From: Planctomycetaceae bacterium
GTDB taxonomy: Bacteria > Planctomycetota > Planctomycetia > Planctomycetales > Planctomycetaceae
NCBI GenBank assembly: GCA_014762625.1
Contig: JABURQ010000158.1
Location: forward strand, 2,501-46,586
DNA: 44,086 bases
Direction of reading: 5' to 3'
Part shown: positions 17,194-28,006 of the stretch, piece after piece
Numbering within the stretch: position 1 is the first letter of the stretch
Layout: every line of letters starts with the position of its first letter
Translations under genes and position numbers: made by a program
The notes under the pieces: model-generated
What the model was told of the DNA's origin: nothing
The model's database searches: none
The model's input: the letters and a program-made list of their open reading frames with translations, nothing else

Positions 17194-19071
17194 TTATTCA
17201 GAGGCAGGTTCCTCTTCATCCTCATTATCAATATTTCCTTCGCCAGAATCATCAGGAGTTTCCTGATTTTCTGAAGAATCTGCTTCTTCTTCAGACTCTG
17301 ACTCAGCCTGCGGCATACTGAACAGTGGGCCAGCACCTCCGCCGGTTCCACCTTTCAATTCTTCCCGAGGAGCTCCCGACGTCGGCTCTCCTGCTGCCTG
17401 AGCGGCGATTTCTTCGGGAGTTGCATCGAGCTTGAGGCTCAACCCAATCTTCCGTTCTGCCGTATCGACCCGCAAAATCCGAACTTCGATCTCTTCACCG
17501 ACGTTCACTATTTCTTCGGGATTTTCGACTTCGTCCGTTCCCAACTCGGAAACGTGCAACAGTCCTTCGAGCTCTTCTTCCAATTCCACAAACACTCCAA
17601 AGTTCGTGATCTTGGTGACGGTCCCTTTGACAATCGTCCCTGGCTGATACTTCTCGGGGATACGGGTTTCCCAAGGGTCTTCGTCCATCTGCTTGAGCCC
17701 CAGAGCAATCCGTTTCCGATCTTCATCGACCGAAATCACAAGACACTCGATCTCGTCTCCTTTTTTCAACATTTCGTTGGCATGGGAGATTTTTCGGGTC
17801 CAGGACATATCGCTCACGTGCAACAGACCATCAACACCTTCTTCAAGCTCGATAAAGGCACCGTAGTTGGTCAGGTTGCGCACAGTTCCTTTGACCTTGG
17901 AGTCGGGCGGATACTTCTCGGCCACTTCGTCCCAGGGATTCGGTTGTGTCTGTTTCATACCGAGAGAAATCTCTTTCTTGTCGGTATCGATATTTAACAC
18001 AACAACTTCCACCTCATCGCCGACATTGACCATTTCACTCGGATGATTAATCCGCTTGGTCCAGGACATTTCGGAAATGTGAACGAGACCTTCGATGCCG
18101 TCTTCCAGTTTGACGAAGGCACCGTAAGACATAACGTTGACCACTTCGCCTTTGACGGTCGAACCGACCGGATATTTGGTCTCGACATTGTCCCAAGGTG
18201 ACGGGAATTTCTGTTTGAGCCCCAAGGCGATTTTCTCTTTGACGCGATCGATATTGAGAATCTTCACCTCGATCTCTTCATCGATTTTCACCACTTGGCT
18301 CGGATGGTCGATCCGTTTCCAGGACATATCGGTGATGTGCAGCAAACCGTCCAGTCCACCGAGGTCGACGAACGCCCCGAAGTCGGCGATGTTTTTGACA
18401 ACTCCCTTGCGCAAATCGCCTTCTTTGATCTCATCCAGCAATTTCGCTTTCAGTTTGTTGCGGGCTTCTTCGATCAGTTTGCGGCGAGAAACCACGATAT
18501 TTCGGCGGGATTCATCAATTTTCAGGATCACGCACTCGATTTCCTGTCCGATGTAGTCGCCAATATCGGGTGGTCGGCGAATATCGACCTGACTCGCCGG
18601 CAAGAAGACCGGGACACCAATATTGACCAGCAATCCGCCTTTGATTTTGCGAGTGACTTCCCCCACCACTTCGTCGCCTTCGGCGTGTGTGGAGATGATT
18701 TTTTCCCATTCGCGTTGACGATCGGCTTTACGCTTCGAGAGGAGAATGATTCCCAATTCATCCTCAAACTCTTCGAGCAGCACTTCGATTTTATCTCCCA
18801 CTTCGGGGAGTTCGTCGTCATTTTCCCATTCGTCCCGTTGGACGATGCCTTCGCTCTTATATCCAATATCGACGACGACTTCATCGTCATCGATGCGAAC
18901 CACGGTCCCTTCGACAATCTCGTTGATTTCGTAGGTTTCCGCGCGTTCTTCGTAAATTTGATCCATTTCAGAAGAGCTGGAGACATCCAACCCTTCCAAG
19001 CCACCTTCGATCTGCAAATCGAGCTCTTCGTCTCCGATTGCAAATTCGCGTTCTAACTGACGATCTACCAT
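17194..19071 (-). CDS. rpsA: 30S ribosomal protein S1
   Basis: The 625-residue protein binds mRNA on the 30S subunit and aids translation initiation. Six S1 (OB-fold) repeats can be seen: about residues 55-118, 132-202, 217-286, 302-373, 389-460 and 475-545. The last four carry the classical signature GxVxxxxxFGAFVxLxxxxGLLHxSxMSW. E. coli S1 has 557 residues. The excess is an acidic N-terminal ~45 residues and an acidic Ser/Glu/Asp-rich tail of ~70 residues after the last repeat. It is monocistronic with its own terminator. Confidence 0.97.
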   Translation of the reverse strand: MVDRQLEREFAIGDEELDLQIEGGLEGLDVSSSSEMDQIYEERAETYEINEIVEGTVVRIDDDEVVVDIGYKSEGIVQRDEWENDDELPEVGDKIEVLLEEFEDELGIILLSKRKADRQREWEKIISTHAEGDEVVGEVTRKIKGGLLVNIGVPVFLPASQVDIRRPPDIGDYIGQEIECVILKIDESRRNIVVSRRKLIEEARNKLKAKLLDEIKEGDLRKGVVKNIADFGAFVDLGGLDGLLHITDMSWKRIDHPSQVVKIDEEIEVKILNIDRVKEKIALGLKQKFPSPWDNVETKYPVGSTVKGEVVNVMSYGAFVKLEDGIEGLVHISEMSWTKRINHPSEMVNVGDEVEVVVLNIDTDKKEISLGMKQTQPNPWDEVAEKYPPDSKVKGTVRNLTNYGAFIELEEGVDGLLHVSDMSWTRKISHANEMLKKGDEIECLVISVDEDRKRIALGLKQMDEDPWETRIPEKYQPGTIVKGTVTKITNFGVFVELEEELEGLLHVSELGTDEVENPEEIVNVGEEIEVRILRVDTAERKIGLSLKLDATPEEIAAQAAGEPTSGAPREELKGGTGGGAGPLFSMPQAESESEEEADSSENQETPDDSGEGNIDNEDEEEPASE

Positions 19072-19300
19072 GGTGTCATAATCCCGAGCATTGCCGTAAC
19101 GGACCAGATTCCGAAAGGCGCTCTTCTGTCTGAAAAGAGGTCTCCCACTTCGAGGTACGGACCCTCCGCACCACCACCGAAAATGGGTATCCCGGTAAGG
19201 ATAGCAAAAGCCCGCCGGGATCTGCTAGCGAGATCGTCCCCGATTTCAGCAAAAACCGTAGGTTTCAAACATTTTTTGCCCCCTGTGGATGTCCCGCCGA

Positions 19301-20455
19301 TCAGAACGAAGGGGTGGGATGAATGACCGATTTGCTGCTTTTCTGAGCCTGCTGGATGACTTGCCAAACCGCATGAAGTTCGTCCGCATCTCGCGCCACA
19401 CGAAGCTGCAATTGATGAGTCACCGAGGCCCCCCCGTCTATCGACTTGAGGCGTCCCGCTTGACGCTCCTCAGAGCGATGGTTCGGAAAGTCGGTGCATG
19501 GCTCCATCCCGGTCACATAGCCATCCTGGTGGGGAAGTGTGTTCTTCCACAACGCCAGAAAAGGCAAAGTCTCTGTTTGGAAGGTCAGGTGCAAACCGAT
19601 GTTCTCAGCCTCATTTTGAAGCAGTATTTGCCCATTTCCATCGTCGTCTGAAGCAGGCTTAAAGAAGTAAACCTGCTCCGCGTAACCCATTTCAGGAGGT
19701 TGATAGCGATTCCAGGTCTCAACACCTTCAGCCCCCCGTTCATCTCGAGGAGACATTTCGGTAAACGGAACAAGCACTTCAGAATCATCTGACAAAAATG
19801 GAGCCCCTTGGTTGATATGATACAACAACTCGTATTCCTGAGGCACCGCTGCGCAATTCGTCACAGTGTCTTCGATCTGAATCGTCGGCTGACCGGCATA
19901 CAGGGTCACTTTGGAGGTTAAGCGAAGATTCGTTCCGAACATCGAGGATTCATCCACAACCCCCGTCAAAGTGAGACGCCCCGTTTCGTCATCGATTTCC
20001 AGGTGAACCTCATGAGCCGCCAGATTGGCAATCTTGCCGTGCAGTGTGAGTGGGCTGCCATCCTCATCCGGTCCCGGCGGCCCATTAAAAGCCAATCCAC
20101 AGCGGCAAATCCACTCACTGAATCCATCCAGCCAGCCGATCTGCCCTCGTCCTTCGAGGTTAACGAGGCTGGGGTGAACAGGCAATTTGACGGGAGAGTC
20201 CCATCCCAACCGGAGCCCATTGCATTCTCCCTTCCAGATGCCCATGCCTCGAGTCGGCAGGAGATCCAGTTCCAGCACCCCATTATTGATCGTCACCACA
20301 TCGATGCCGTCCGACATCCCTCCTCGCATTCGCCGCAACTCCACGAACCAACTCTCTGTTTCCGCTAACTGAGGACCAGTCTCTGCGGAAAGTTCCCAAG
20401 CGGGTTTTCCGACCTTTTGAGAGACATTGAGAAGTTCAAATTGATGCAAAGCCAT
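19301..20455 (-). CDS. DUF4432 family protein (aldose-1-epimerase-like)
   Basis: From the ATG at 20455 (GGAAAG upstream) the protein has 384 residues. An in-frame ATG 13 codons earlier lacks such a site. The order of motifs fits DUF4432, a galactose-mutarotase-like beta-sandwich family: VELDLLPTRGMGIWKGEC near 65-80, VNLEGRGQIGWLDGFSEWICRCGL near 95-125, LHGKIANLAAHEV near 137-150, YELLYHINQGAPFL near 210-223, and TGMEPCTDFPNHRS near 323-336. A sugar-epimerase or sugar-binding role is inferred. No signal peptide is seen. Confidence 0.85.
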   Translation of the reverse strand: MALHQFELLNVSQKVGKPAWELSAETGPQLAETESWFVELRRMRGGMSDGIDVVTINNGVLELDLLPTRGMGIWKGECNGLRLGWDSPVKLPVHPSLVNLEGRGQIGWLDGFSEWICRCGLAFNGPPGPDEDGSPLTLHGKIANLAAHEVHLEIDDETGRLTLTGVVDESSMFGTNLRLTSKVTLYAGQPTIQIEDTVTNCAAVPQEYELLYHINQGAPFLSDDSEVLVPFTEMSPRDERGAEGVETWNRYQPPEMGYAEQVYFFKPASDDDGNGQILLQNEAENIGLHLTFQTETLPFLALWKNTLPHQDGYVTGMEPCTDFPNHRSEERQAGRLKSIDGGASVTHQLQLRVARDADELHAVWQVIQQAQKSSKSVIHPTPSF

Positions 20456-20654
20456 AATCGAATCTTTCCGTTGCGAGCTGCTGTGAGGTCTCATCCGAAG
20501 ATCGGGGATGCTCCGGATCCGGATTTACAGATTTTGCCATCCTATCGGGCAAAAATTCCGGGATCCAATCCCCCATAGTCGCTTTTTTCACCGTAAATCT
20601 GATAAAACAGACACATAACACGATCTTATCCAACGAATTATCTGATAGGGCAAT

Positions 20655-21566
20655 ATGACGGAATCCGCTTCATCACCTACCCCACAGGATTCGGCTTCCC
20701 CTGCGACCGAGCAGGGCGGAGAACTCCACGACGGCTCAGCCTCCGTGGTCAAGGACCAACCTCGCCCCTTTTCGTCCGCATGGTACACCCACCTGAAATC
20801 AACCTTGGGTGAAGTTGCCTGTCAGCAACTTGGCTTTTACGCGATCCCCGATCACCTGACTCTTTCGGTCGTGATTCCGGTTTACAACGAAGAAGCCACT
20901 CTGGAAACCATCCTGTCTCGGGTTTGTGCCGTCCCCATCAAAAAGGAAATTGTTCTGGTCGATGATTACAGCCAGGACAAATCGGCCGAAATCATCGAAT
21001 CGCTCAAGCAGAAATACGCCGACGATCCGATGAATACCGTCCAATCCTACAATCACGGCCGCAATCGGGGAAAGGGGGCCGCCATTCGCACCGGTTTCGA
21101 AAGAGTGACCGGTGACATCGTCATCATCCAGGATGCCGACCTCGAATACGATCCTTCCGAATATCCGCGTCTGATCCAGCCGATCGTCGAAGACAAGGCG
21201 GATGTCGTCTACGGCAGCCGCTTTCTCGGAGATCAGCCTCACCGGGTTCTCTATTATTGGCATTATCTAGGAAACAAATTCCTGACGATGCTTTCCAACT
21301 GTTTCACCAATCTGAATCTGACCGACATGGAAACCTGTTTTAAGGTCTTTCGTCGGGAAGCCATCCAGAACATGCTCCCCACTCTGAAACAGGATCGATT
21401 CGGCATCGAGCCGGAGTTAACGGCAAAAATCGCTCGACGACATTATCGCATTTTTGAGATGTCCGTCAGTTACTCGGGCCGAACTTATGACCAAGGGAAA
21501 AAAATCGGCTGGAGAGACGGCTTCAAGGCGCTCTATTGCATCGTGCGGTACGGTTTCGCCGACTGA
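20655..21566 (+). CDS. Family 2 glycosyltransferase (DPM1-like)
   Basis: The 303-residue enzyme has an N-terminal ~70-residue leader and then a GT-A fold: [15 protein letters not shown] (about 71-85), [15 protein letters not shown] near 98-112, [13 protein letters not shown] near 137-149, and the metal-binding DAD in [11 protein letters not shown] near 156-166. VYGSRFLGD follows near 181-189. It resembles dolichyl/polyprenyl-phosphate mannosyl- or glucosyltransferases, which transfer sugar from a nucleotide sugar to a lipid phosphate at the membrane. No C-terminal transmembrane helices are present. It lies 143 bases ahead of ftsH. Confidence 0.92.
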   Translation: MTESASSPTPQDSASPATEQGGELHDGSASVVKDQPRPFSSAWYTHLKSTLGEVACQQLGFYAIPDHLTLSVVIPVYNEEATLETILSRVCAVPIKKEIVLVDDYSQDKSAEIIESLKQKYADDPMNTVQSYNHGRNRGKGAAIRTGFERVTGDIVIIQDADLEYDPSEYPRLIQPIVEDKADVVYGSRFLGDQPHRVLYYWHYLGNKFLTMLSNCFTNLNLTDMETCFKVFRREAIQNMLPTLKQDRFGIEPELTAKIARRHYRIFEMSVSYSGRTYDQGKKIGWRDGFKALYCIVRYGFAD

Positions 21567-21709
21567 CGGAAATCCACTACAATTCAAATCAATCCGCGAT
21601 GCGATCATCCGTCCCATGGAGAGATCGTATCCAGGCATCAATCGACTTCGAAATCGACGAGATCGCTGCGAATCTGAACTGTTCGCGGTGTTTATAGAAA
21701 ACTGAGAAT

Positions 21710-23761
21710 ATGGCATCGCAACCAGACTCCAATCCCACACCTCAAGATTCGCAACCTCCCAAGAAACCCTCGCGGAAAACTCCGGATCCTTCGGACGACG
21801 ATCAACGCCCGCCGTTTCCGATCCCCTGGGTCCTCATCATGGTTCTGGGGGTGATCCTTGTTTTTTACATGTTCCAGGAGAATCCGCGTTCCCACGGAAA
21901 TTCCGTCAGCTACGACTTCTTCCTTTCCCAGCTCGAAGAGGATAACGTCAAGTCGGCGACGATCTACAACGACAAAAACCTCCTCACGGGAACCTGGAAA
22001 AAAGCCCCCGTCAATCCCCAGAAGTCTTCCGAAAAGCTATCAGAAGACTTCAACGTCGATCTGCCCGCGTCAGTCACGCAAGACACCAAATTCGCGGACT
22101 CACTGGTCGCCAAAGGAGTCGAAACACGCGCCAAATCGAATCAGGACAGCGGAGGAGAACTCCTCTTCCTCTGGATGCTGGGACCGTTGATGATCATCGC
22201 GTTTTTCTGGTTCATGATGCGCCGCAACTCCGATCCGGTCGGAGGCGGAATGCTCGGGAACTTTACGCGCAGTCCCGCTAAGCGATTCCGCGCCGATGAC
22301 AAACAAACCACGTTCGACGATGTCGCCGGCATGGAACAGGCCAAAAAAGAACTCATGGAAGTGGTCGAGTTCCTCAAAAACCCAGAGAAATTTCTCAAAC
22401 TCGGAGCCAGCATTCCCAAAGGAGTGCTCCTGATGGGCTCACCCGGAACCGGAAAAACTCTAATGGCAAGAGCGACCGCCGGTGAAGCGGGAGTTCCGTT
22501 TTATTCCATCAACGGTTCGGAATTCATCCAGATGTTTGTTGGCGTGGGAGCCAGCCGGGTCCGCGATCTTTTCAAAACCGCCAAAGAAAACTCCCCCTGT
22601 ATTCTGTTCATTGACGAAATCGACGCTGTGGGTCGCGAACGCGGTGCAGGACTCGGGGGCGGCCACGACGAACGGGAACAAACGCTGAACCAGATTCTCA
22701 GTGAAATGGACGGTTTCGAGCAATCGGAAGCAGTGATCGTAATCGCCGCCACCAACCGGCCTGACGTTCTGGATCCCGCACTCCTGCGACCGGGACGTTT
22801 CGACCGTCATATCACGATTGATAAGCCAAGTCGAAAAGGTCGGGTCGGCATCCTGAAAGTCCATACGCGACACGTCCCTCTGGATGACAGTGTCGATCTG
22901 GAGAAAATCGCCGGATCGACGATCGGTTTTTCCGGCGCGGAACTCAAAAATCTGGTCAACGAAGCGGCTCTCTTCGCCAGCCGACGAAATTCCAGTCGCG
23001 TCACGCTTGAAGATTTTGAAGCGGCACACGACCGCGTCTTAATGGGAGTCGTACGCGAAGACACCATCAATGAAGACGAGCGGAAATATACGGCGTACCA
23101 CGAAGCAGGTCATGCTCTGATTGCCTGGTTGCTTCCGGAACTCGACCCGCTCCATAAAGTCACGATTGTGCCGCGAGGCCGCGCGCTCGGCGTAACCCAG
23201 TTGATGCCCAATGAAGAACGGTTCAATGTGGGCGAACGCAAACTCCACTCTCAACTCGCCATGATGCTCGGAGGCCGGGCGGCAGAAAAACTGGTGTTCG
23301 ATGAGTATTCCGCGGGCGCCGAAGACGATCTCAAACGCGCCACCAGTTTAACCCGAAAAATGGTGGCCCATTGGGGCATGAGCGACAAAATCGGGCCAGT
23401 CGCCTTCCGACAAGGCGAGGAGCATCCGTTCCTCGGCAAGGAAATTCACGAACATCGCCAATTCTCCGAAGAGACCGCGCGAGAAATTGACATGGAAGTT
23501 CAACGCGTCCTCCATGAAGCTCAATCGCGAGCCACTGAACTCCTGAAGGATAATCGCAATAAATTGGACGCCATCGCGAACAGCCTGCTGGAGGAAGAAT
23601 CCCTCAACAGCGAAGAGGTCACCAAGCTGATCGGTCAGTCCGCGCAGTCTCTGAAGGTCAAGGAACAGACTTCTCAGGAATCCGACGAGGCGGAAACGAC
23701 ACAAGAAGAATCTCAGCCCTCAGATTCCAACAATTCTCCCTCCAATTCGCAAGAAGAATAG
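21710..23761 (+). CDS. ftsH: ATP-dependent zinc metalloprotease FtsH
   Basis: The 683-residue membrane AAA+ protease degrades misfolded or regulatory membrane and cytosolic proteins. A Pro-rich cytosolic leader is followed by TM1 at ~37-56, a periplasmic domain, and TM2 at ~150-168 ([18 protein letters not shown]). The AAA domain has Walker A GSPGTGKT near 243-250, Walker B ILFIDEID near 302-309, and the second region of homology [20 protein letters not shown]. The zinc protease motif HEAGH is at residues 464-468. The tail after ~650 is Ser/Glu/Gln-rich. It is single-copy here; the genome may carry others. Confidence 0.98.
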   Translation: MASQPDSNPTPQDSQPPKKPSRKTPDPSDDDQRPPFPIPWVLIMVLGVILVFYMFQENPRSHGNSVSYDFFLSQLEEDNVKSATIYNDKNLLTGTWKKAPVNPQKSSEKLSEDFNVDLPASVTQDTKFADSLVAKGVETRAKSNQDSGGELLFLWMLGPLMIIAFFWFMMRRNSDPVGGGMLGNFTRSPAKRFRADDKQTTFDDVAGMEQAKKELMEVVEFLKNPEKFLKLGASIPKGVLLMGSPGTGKTLMARATAGEAGVPFYSINGSEFIQMFVGVGASRVRDLFKTAKENSPCILFIDEIDAVGRERGAGLGGGHDEREQTLNQILSEMDGFEQSEAVIVIAATNRPDVLDPALLRPGRFDRHITIDKPSRKGRVGILKVHTRHVPLDDSVDLEKIAGSTIGFSGAELKNLVNEAALFASRRNSSRVTLEDFEAAHDRVLMGVVREDTINEDERKYTAYHEAGHALIAWLLPELDPLHKVTIVPRGRALGVTQLMPNEERFNVGERKLHSQLAMMLGGRAAEKLVFDEYSAGAEDDLKRATSLTRKMVAHWGMSDKIGPVAFRQGEEHPFLGKEIHEHRQFSEETAREIDMEVQRVLHEAQSRATELLKDNRNKLDAIANSLLEEESLNSEEVTKLIGQSAQSLKVKEQTSQESDEAETTQEESQPSDSNNSPSNSQEE

Positions 23762-23801
23762 TTCCACAAGCGAAACACACTATCCACCGGGAGGAGTCCT
23801 C

Positions 23802-24830
23802 ATGCATCAATTGACGAGACTTTCCATCGCGGGTTACCTCTTGCTCAGCCTCGCCCTCAATTGCAGCTCCGCGGCAGAAGCCGCAGAAACGTTTCTCGAC
23901 CTTCCCGACTCTTTTGAAGTGACTTTCGAGCCGACAGAACAAGAGAAGAATGTTCCCGAGCGTTTTCAGCTCCAGCGTCATACGTTCCCATCGCAAATCG
24001 AACCCGATAAAACACGCGGACCCGTCAGATCATTCAAGGTGACTTTCCCCTCTCCCGTCACGACTGAAAGTGAGGCAAACAATACTGTCCACGGAGAATA
24101 TTTTCTCCCCGCGGGAGAAGGACCGTTTCCGGCGGTTGTCGTCTTACACATTCTAGGTGGCGAATTCCCACTGTCGCAGGTGATGGCCAATTCGCTCGCC
24201 CACAAAAAAGTTGCCGCCCTGTTTATCAAGATGCCGTATTACGGCGAACGACGCGCACCCGACAATCGACGACGGATGATCTCGCGCATCCCGGAACAGA
24301 CCGTCGAAGGAATGACGCAGGCCGTTCTCGACATCCGCCGGGCAGCCGCCTGGTTGCGAGCCCGTCCGGAGGTAGACCAAACTCGCTTAGGGATCACCGG
24401 AATCAGCCTCGGGGGAATCATGTCCGCCTTGTCGGCCCCTGCCGAGCCCACTTTTCAAAAAGTTGCCATTTACCTCGGTGGCGGTAATCTGGCCGAGATC
24501 CTGTGGGGACTCGATCATTCGGAAGCACGTCAATTTCGCGGACAATGGAAAGAGCAGGGCGGAAGCCGGGAATCGTTCATCAATTTGATGCAACCGGTCG
24601 ATCCCGCTACCTACGGACACCTGCTCCGCGGTCGCGATGTCCTGATGGTCGCCGCGCGAGAGGACAAAGTCGTTCCTCCCGCCGCGACACTCGCCCTCCG
24701 TCAGGCAATCGGTCCGCACGCGAAACTGGTCTGGCTGAATGCCGGCCACCTCAGTTCGGCCAAGTTTCTCCTGGGAGAGATCGTCCGCATCCAGAACTTT
24801 TTCCAGAACTGGGACAACGAATCTGAATAG
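23802..24830 (+). CDS. Exported alpha/beta hydrolase (dienelactone-hydrolase-like)
   Basis: The 342-residue protein has GGAGGAG before its ATG and a signal peptide to about residue 26. The nucleophile is in the elbow GISLGG (Ser 202). A likely acid is in REDKVVPP (Asp about 288), and the histidine is in NAGHLSS (His about 316), so the full triad is present. HILGGEFPLSQ near 115-125 forms the oxyanion region. It probably acts in the periplasm on an ester or acyl substrate that cannot be named. It ends 10 bases from the convergent cyclophilin gene. Confidence 0.88.
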   Translation: MHQLTRLSIAGYLLLSLALNCSSAAEAAETFLDLPDSFEVTFEPTEQEKNVPERFQLQRHTFPSQIEPDKTRGPVRSFKVTFPSPVTTESEANNTVHGEYFLPAGEGPFPAVVVLHILGGEFPLSQVMANSLAHKKVAALFIKMPYYGERRAPDNRRRMISRIPEQTVEGMTQAVLDIRRAAAWLRARPEVDQTRLGITGISLGGIMSALSAPAEPTFQKVAIYLGGGNLAEILWGLDHSEARQFRGQWKEQGGSRESFINLMQPVDPATYGHLLRGRDVLMVAAREDKVVPPAATLALRQAIGPHAKLVWLNAGHLSSAKFLLGEIVRIQNFFQNWDNESE

Positions 24831-24840
24831 ACGTTCTAAG

Positions 24841-26076
24841 TTATTTGTCTTTTGACTCTCCGTCCTTCTTGTCTGCAGATTCTTCTTCCGCCGGCTTCTC
24901 CGCAGACGGATCGGGTGTCGTTTCCGGCTTGTATTCGTGATCTCGTTTCCGTAACACGACAGCCTTCTCGATCACATCATCCTGTTTGATGTCGCGAACG
25001 ACATCCAGCCCTTCGATCACGCGCCCGAACACCGTGTGATTATACTCTGTGCCATTGTTCGGATTGAGATGAACAGTCGGCCGATGGGTAATGAAGAATT
25101 GGGAACCTCCCGTATCTTTACCGGCGTGAGCCATACTGAGCGATCCGCCAAAATGCATACGGGCATTTTCATTGAAGCATTCGCATTTGATGGTATAGCC
25201 GGGACCGCCGAGACCGTCATCGCTGGGATCGTCGTTTTTGGAATTGGGGTCACCCGTCTGAACCATGAAGTTGGGTTCCACTCGATGAAACTTGATGCCG
25301 TTATAAAATCCGCTTTCCACTAAAGAGATAAAATTCGCAACGGTGTTGGGGGCTTCATTTTCGAACAGTTCGACGACAATTTTGCCTTTGCTGGTGGTGA
25401 GTTCAACACGAGGCAGCTTCTCCCCCTCGGGGGCATTCGCTTCCTGCTCGCGGATTTCCTGCTCTTTCTTCCACAGCTCGACACACTCTTTGGCATCGCC
25501 GAAGAACCGGCCTCCGGTATTGAAATCAAGAACTCCCTTTTGATCGGCCTGGCTCAGGAGTTCGACAGCCTTTTCAAAGTGATTGTCCGCAAAGTTGGCC
25601 GCTCCACCAAGATTCAGTACGAGGTCCGAAGTTATCCCCGCTTCCAGTAATTTGTCGGCAACGTTGACTGCTCTCGTATAGTCGCCACTCCGCCAGGCGT
25701 TTTGAAGGACAAACTCAGCGGCTTCCATGTTATCAGGATTCTGCTGGTAAATTTCGTCCGCCAGTTTGCTCATTTCCGGGGAGACCTCCAAGGCGAATTC
25801 ATCCACCAGACTTTGAAATTGAGCTCGAATTTGGCGTTTTTCTTCAACCGAGGCCGCAGAAAACGACTGACGCAACCCAGCCAGAGTTTCGGCGATTTCT
25901 TTCTTGCGAGCCGATAACTTCTCCCACTCGGCTTTGGGATCGGTGGAGGATTCTGGCGTCTCTGCGGCCGCTTCCGGCTTGTCGGAGTCTGTCTCCTGCA
26001 ATCCCCACGACCGACCTGAATTGAGCAAGAGAATACCGACGATAAGCAGAGCAAGAGAGTAAATCGGGCGACGCAT
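24841..26076 (-). CDS. Exported cyclophilin-type peptidyl-prolyl isomerase
   Basis: I choose the ATG at 26076 because AGGAGG lies just ahead of it and a signal peptide follows at once ([20 protein letters not shown]). An in-frame start 57 codons upstream lacks both. The protein has 411 residues. A helical region (~30-190) includes TPR-like segments ([15 protein letters not shown]). The cyclophilin domain (~200-375) has [15 protein letters not shown], including the catalytic Arg, and [11 protein letters not shown]. The tail after ~380 is Lys/Glu-rich. It would speed proline isomerisation during folding of periplasmic proteins. Confidence 0.93.
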   Translation of the reverse strand: MRRPIYSLALLIVGILLLNSGRSWGLQETDSDKPEAAAETPESSTDPKAEWEKLSARKKEIAETLAGLRQSFSAASVEEKRQIRAQFQSLVDEFALEVSPEMSKLADEIYQQNPDNMEAAEFVLQNAWRSGDYTRAVNVADKLLEAGITSDLVLNLGGAANFADNHFEKAVELLSQADQKGVLDFNTGGRFFGDAKECVELWKKEQEIREQEANAPEGEKLPRVELTTSKGKIVVELFENEAPNTVANFISLVESGFYNGIKFHRVEPNFMVQTGDPNSKNDDPSDDGLGGPGYTIKCECFNENARMHFGGSLSMAHAGKDTGGSQFFITHRPTVHLNPNNGTEYNHTVFGRVIEGLDVVRDIKQDDVIEKAVVLRKRDHEYKPETTPDPSAEKPAEEESADKKDGESKDK

Positions 26077-26276
26077 AAGAATCCTCCTGATGGTGTGATG
26101 TTTTCCAGATTCTAGAGAACTGACTCGGGCGAGAAAAGGGTGGCCGCTGTCGTTTCCCATGAACCGAATGAAACCTGCCCGCTGTGGTTGCGGCATCAAT
26201 TTACAGCCCTCTATAATGGAAGCAAGCCTGAATCGTTCGCTGCTCACGTCCTGAAAACTATTGCGAGGAAAATGTC

Positions 26277-26684
26277 GTGCTCGTCCATATGGAACTCTCG
26301 CGGATCATCATCAGCGAAATCGGAGACAAACAGGCGATCTTTCTGAATGAGGTGGATGGCGACCGCACAATGCAGATCGTCATCGGCTTTTTCGAGGCGA
26401 CCAGCATTGACCGCCGCGTCTCCCAGGATCCGCAGCTCTCACTCGGTCGCCCCATGACACACGAATTGATGAAGTCGATCATCGATCAACTGGGCGGCGA
26501 AGCGCAGGACATCGTGATCAATCAGATCGTCGAGCACACCTACTACGCCGTCATCCGCATCAAGCAGGGGGACGAAACGGTCGAGATCGACGCACGCCCC
26601 AGTGACGCCGTCGCTCTCGCCATGCATTACGATCCGCCTCTCCCGATCTACGTGGAAGAGGAAGTCCTCGAACTGTCGGTCTGA
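26277..26684 (+). CDS. Bifunctional-nuclease (BFN/DUF151) domain protein
   Basis: The 135-residue single-domain protein covers the whole BFN fold: [21 protein letters not shown] near 5-25, [14 protein letters not shown] near 35-48, [17 protein letters not shown] near 59-75, and the family hallmark [13 protein letters not shown] near 103-115. GTG at 26277 is preferred over ATG at 26289 because GAGGA lies at a suitable distance from it. Members are found in many bacteria and plants; the nuclease activity is established only for a plant protein. It is convergent with the NagB-like gene, 9 bases away. Confidence 0.9.
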   Translation: MLVHMELSRIIISEIGDKQAIFLNEVDGDRTMQIVIGFFEATSIDRRVSQDPQLSLGRPMTHELMKSIIDQLGGEAQDIVINQIVEHTYYAVIRIKQGDETVEIDARPSDAVALAMHYDPPLPIYVEEEVLELSV

Positions 26685-26693
26685 GGAACAACT

Positions 26694-27644
26694 CTAGTTG
26701 CACTCCGCGACCAGCGGCCCCGCGAGTTCCGTCAGGAAGAACAGACGCCCCGGCTGAGTCGGCATATAGGTCGAGGGAATCCAAGTGGACGGCTTATGCC
26801 GCAACGTCATCCAAAGTGACAAACCCTGCCATTGCATCCCGCGCGAAAGTGTCCCGTCCGCACCGCCGATGATCTTATCGACACCCAGGAAACATCCCGG
26901 ACCGATCGTATTCGCGTAAGCAGGAACCAGCGTGGTCCGGCTTTTGAAACTGGTGATCGCGTTCTGTTCGATGGTGAGGGGATGCAGTTTCGCACCGATG
27001 CGGTGCGTATCCGCTTTCCACGCTTTTTCGGAATCATACTCGGCGGCGAAATGCGGTTCCCAGAAGGCGATGTGACAGACGCGACCGATACCGAAAATCA
27101 CCGCATGCATCGCCCCTTTTGATTTCAGCTCCCCAATTTTGTCGCCGTAAGTGGGGAGATTCTTTTTGGTGGCGAAATTCCGTTGTTTCTTGGGGACGGT
27201 CAGTTTGCCGAGCGGGCCGTAAAACGCCTGCTCCATCGCGTATTGAAACGCTCCGGTGTTATTGGCGGGGAGAGTCTTCCCGTCAGCGTCCGACCATTCA
27301 TCCATATTGAAGCCATGCACGTGCTTGCAGGAGACGTTCCACTCGGTCAGAAAGTAAACCGCCCATCGATACATCCCCATCGGACCGACTGGCAGAATGA
27401 GCGCCAAGTCCCGACCTTCGTCGGCGGCCTGCTTGATCGTCATGGCAATCTCATGACCGAGCATCATGTCGAAATCGGTAACCGATTCGCAGGGGACCGG
27501 CTCAAACTTTTTATGCCACCACGTCTGCCGCTTGGTAATCGTGCTCGGATCGTCATCCACGCAGGCGTCAATCTTCGCCAGATCCCATCCTTCGGGAAAG
27601 AAATCTTCCATCAACGATCCAGACAACGTACTCAACAAATCCAT
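26694..27644 (-). CDS. Glucosamine-6-phosphate deaminase-like protein (NagB family), altered active site
   Basis: The 316-residue protein starts at the ATG preceded by AGGAGA; an upstream in-frame start has no such site. It keeps the NagB fold landmarks: [13 protein letters not shown] near 87-99 (phosphate loop), FNMDEW near 112-117 (Asp 115 matches E. coli NagB Asp72), and [13 protein letters not shown] near 185-197. In that last motif His 191 and the Glu correspond to NagB His143 and Glu148. The NagB catalytic Asp141 is Val here. E. coli NagB has 266 residues. It could be a divergent isomerase, a lactonase-like enzyme or a non-deaminating paralogue. No Nag operon partners are nearby. Confidence 0.82.
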   Translation of the reverse strand: MDLLSTLSGSLMEDFFPEGWDLAKIDACVDDDPSTITKRQTWWHKKFEPVPCESVTDFDMMLGHEIAMTIKQAADEGRDLALILPVGPMGMYRWAVYFLTEWNVSCKHVHGFNMDEWSDADGKTLPANNTGAFQYAMEQAFYGPLGKLTVPKKQRNFATKKNLPTYGDKIGELKSKGAMHAVIFGIGRVCHIAFWEPHFAAEYDSEKAWKADTHRIGAKLHPLTIEQNAITSFKSRTTLVPAYANTIGPGCFLGVDKIIGGADGTLSRGMQWQGLSLWMTLRHKPSTWIPSTYMPTQPGRLFFLTELAGPLVAECN

Positions 27645-28006
27645 CAGGGGCTCTCCTGGTTGTAACTCTCGGCGTTCGCGCGGCAGCACTGCGTGCAAAT
27701 CGCATATTGTATCAGTCAGACAAACAATACCCGTTCCGCGGGTATGAACGCTATCAAAATCGGAATGCATCGAATTTGCAAGACGTAGAAAATCGAAACG
27801 AGTGGATCTTCCGGGATTCCAGTTGCCCCGCTCGGTATCCGAAGCTTAAATAGAGGATGGTTGATTTGTCGACTTCGACATTCAGACTCCAACCTCAGAT
27901 ACCTGCCCAAGTTGATTAAACCCACGTGATTTTCCCACATTGACAAAGTCGATCTCTCCGGGAGTTCATCGACTTCAGCAACCGCTTCCCTAGGACATTC
28001 TTCTCC
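27645..28006. other. 362-bp divergent promoter region with inverted repeat
   Basis: This region separates the NagB-like gene from the divergent RND pump genes. At 27727-27745 lies a perfect 7-bp inverted repeat, ATACCCG, five bases, CGGGTAT, which is a possible operator or weak terminator. No other structure is clear. Confidence 0.4.
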
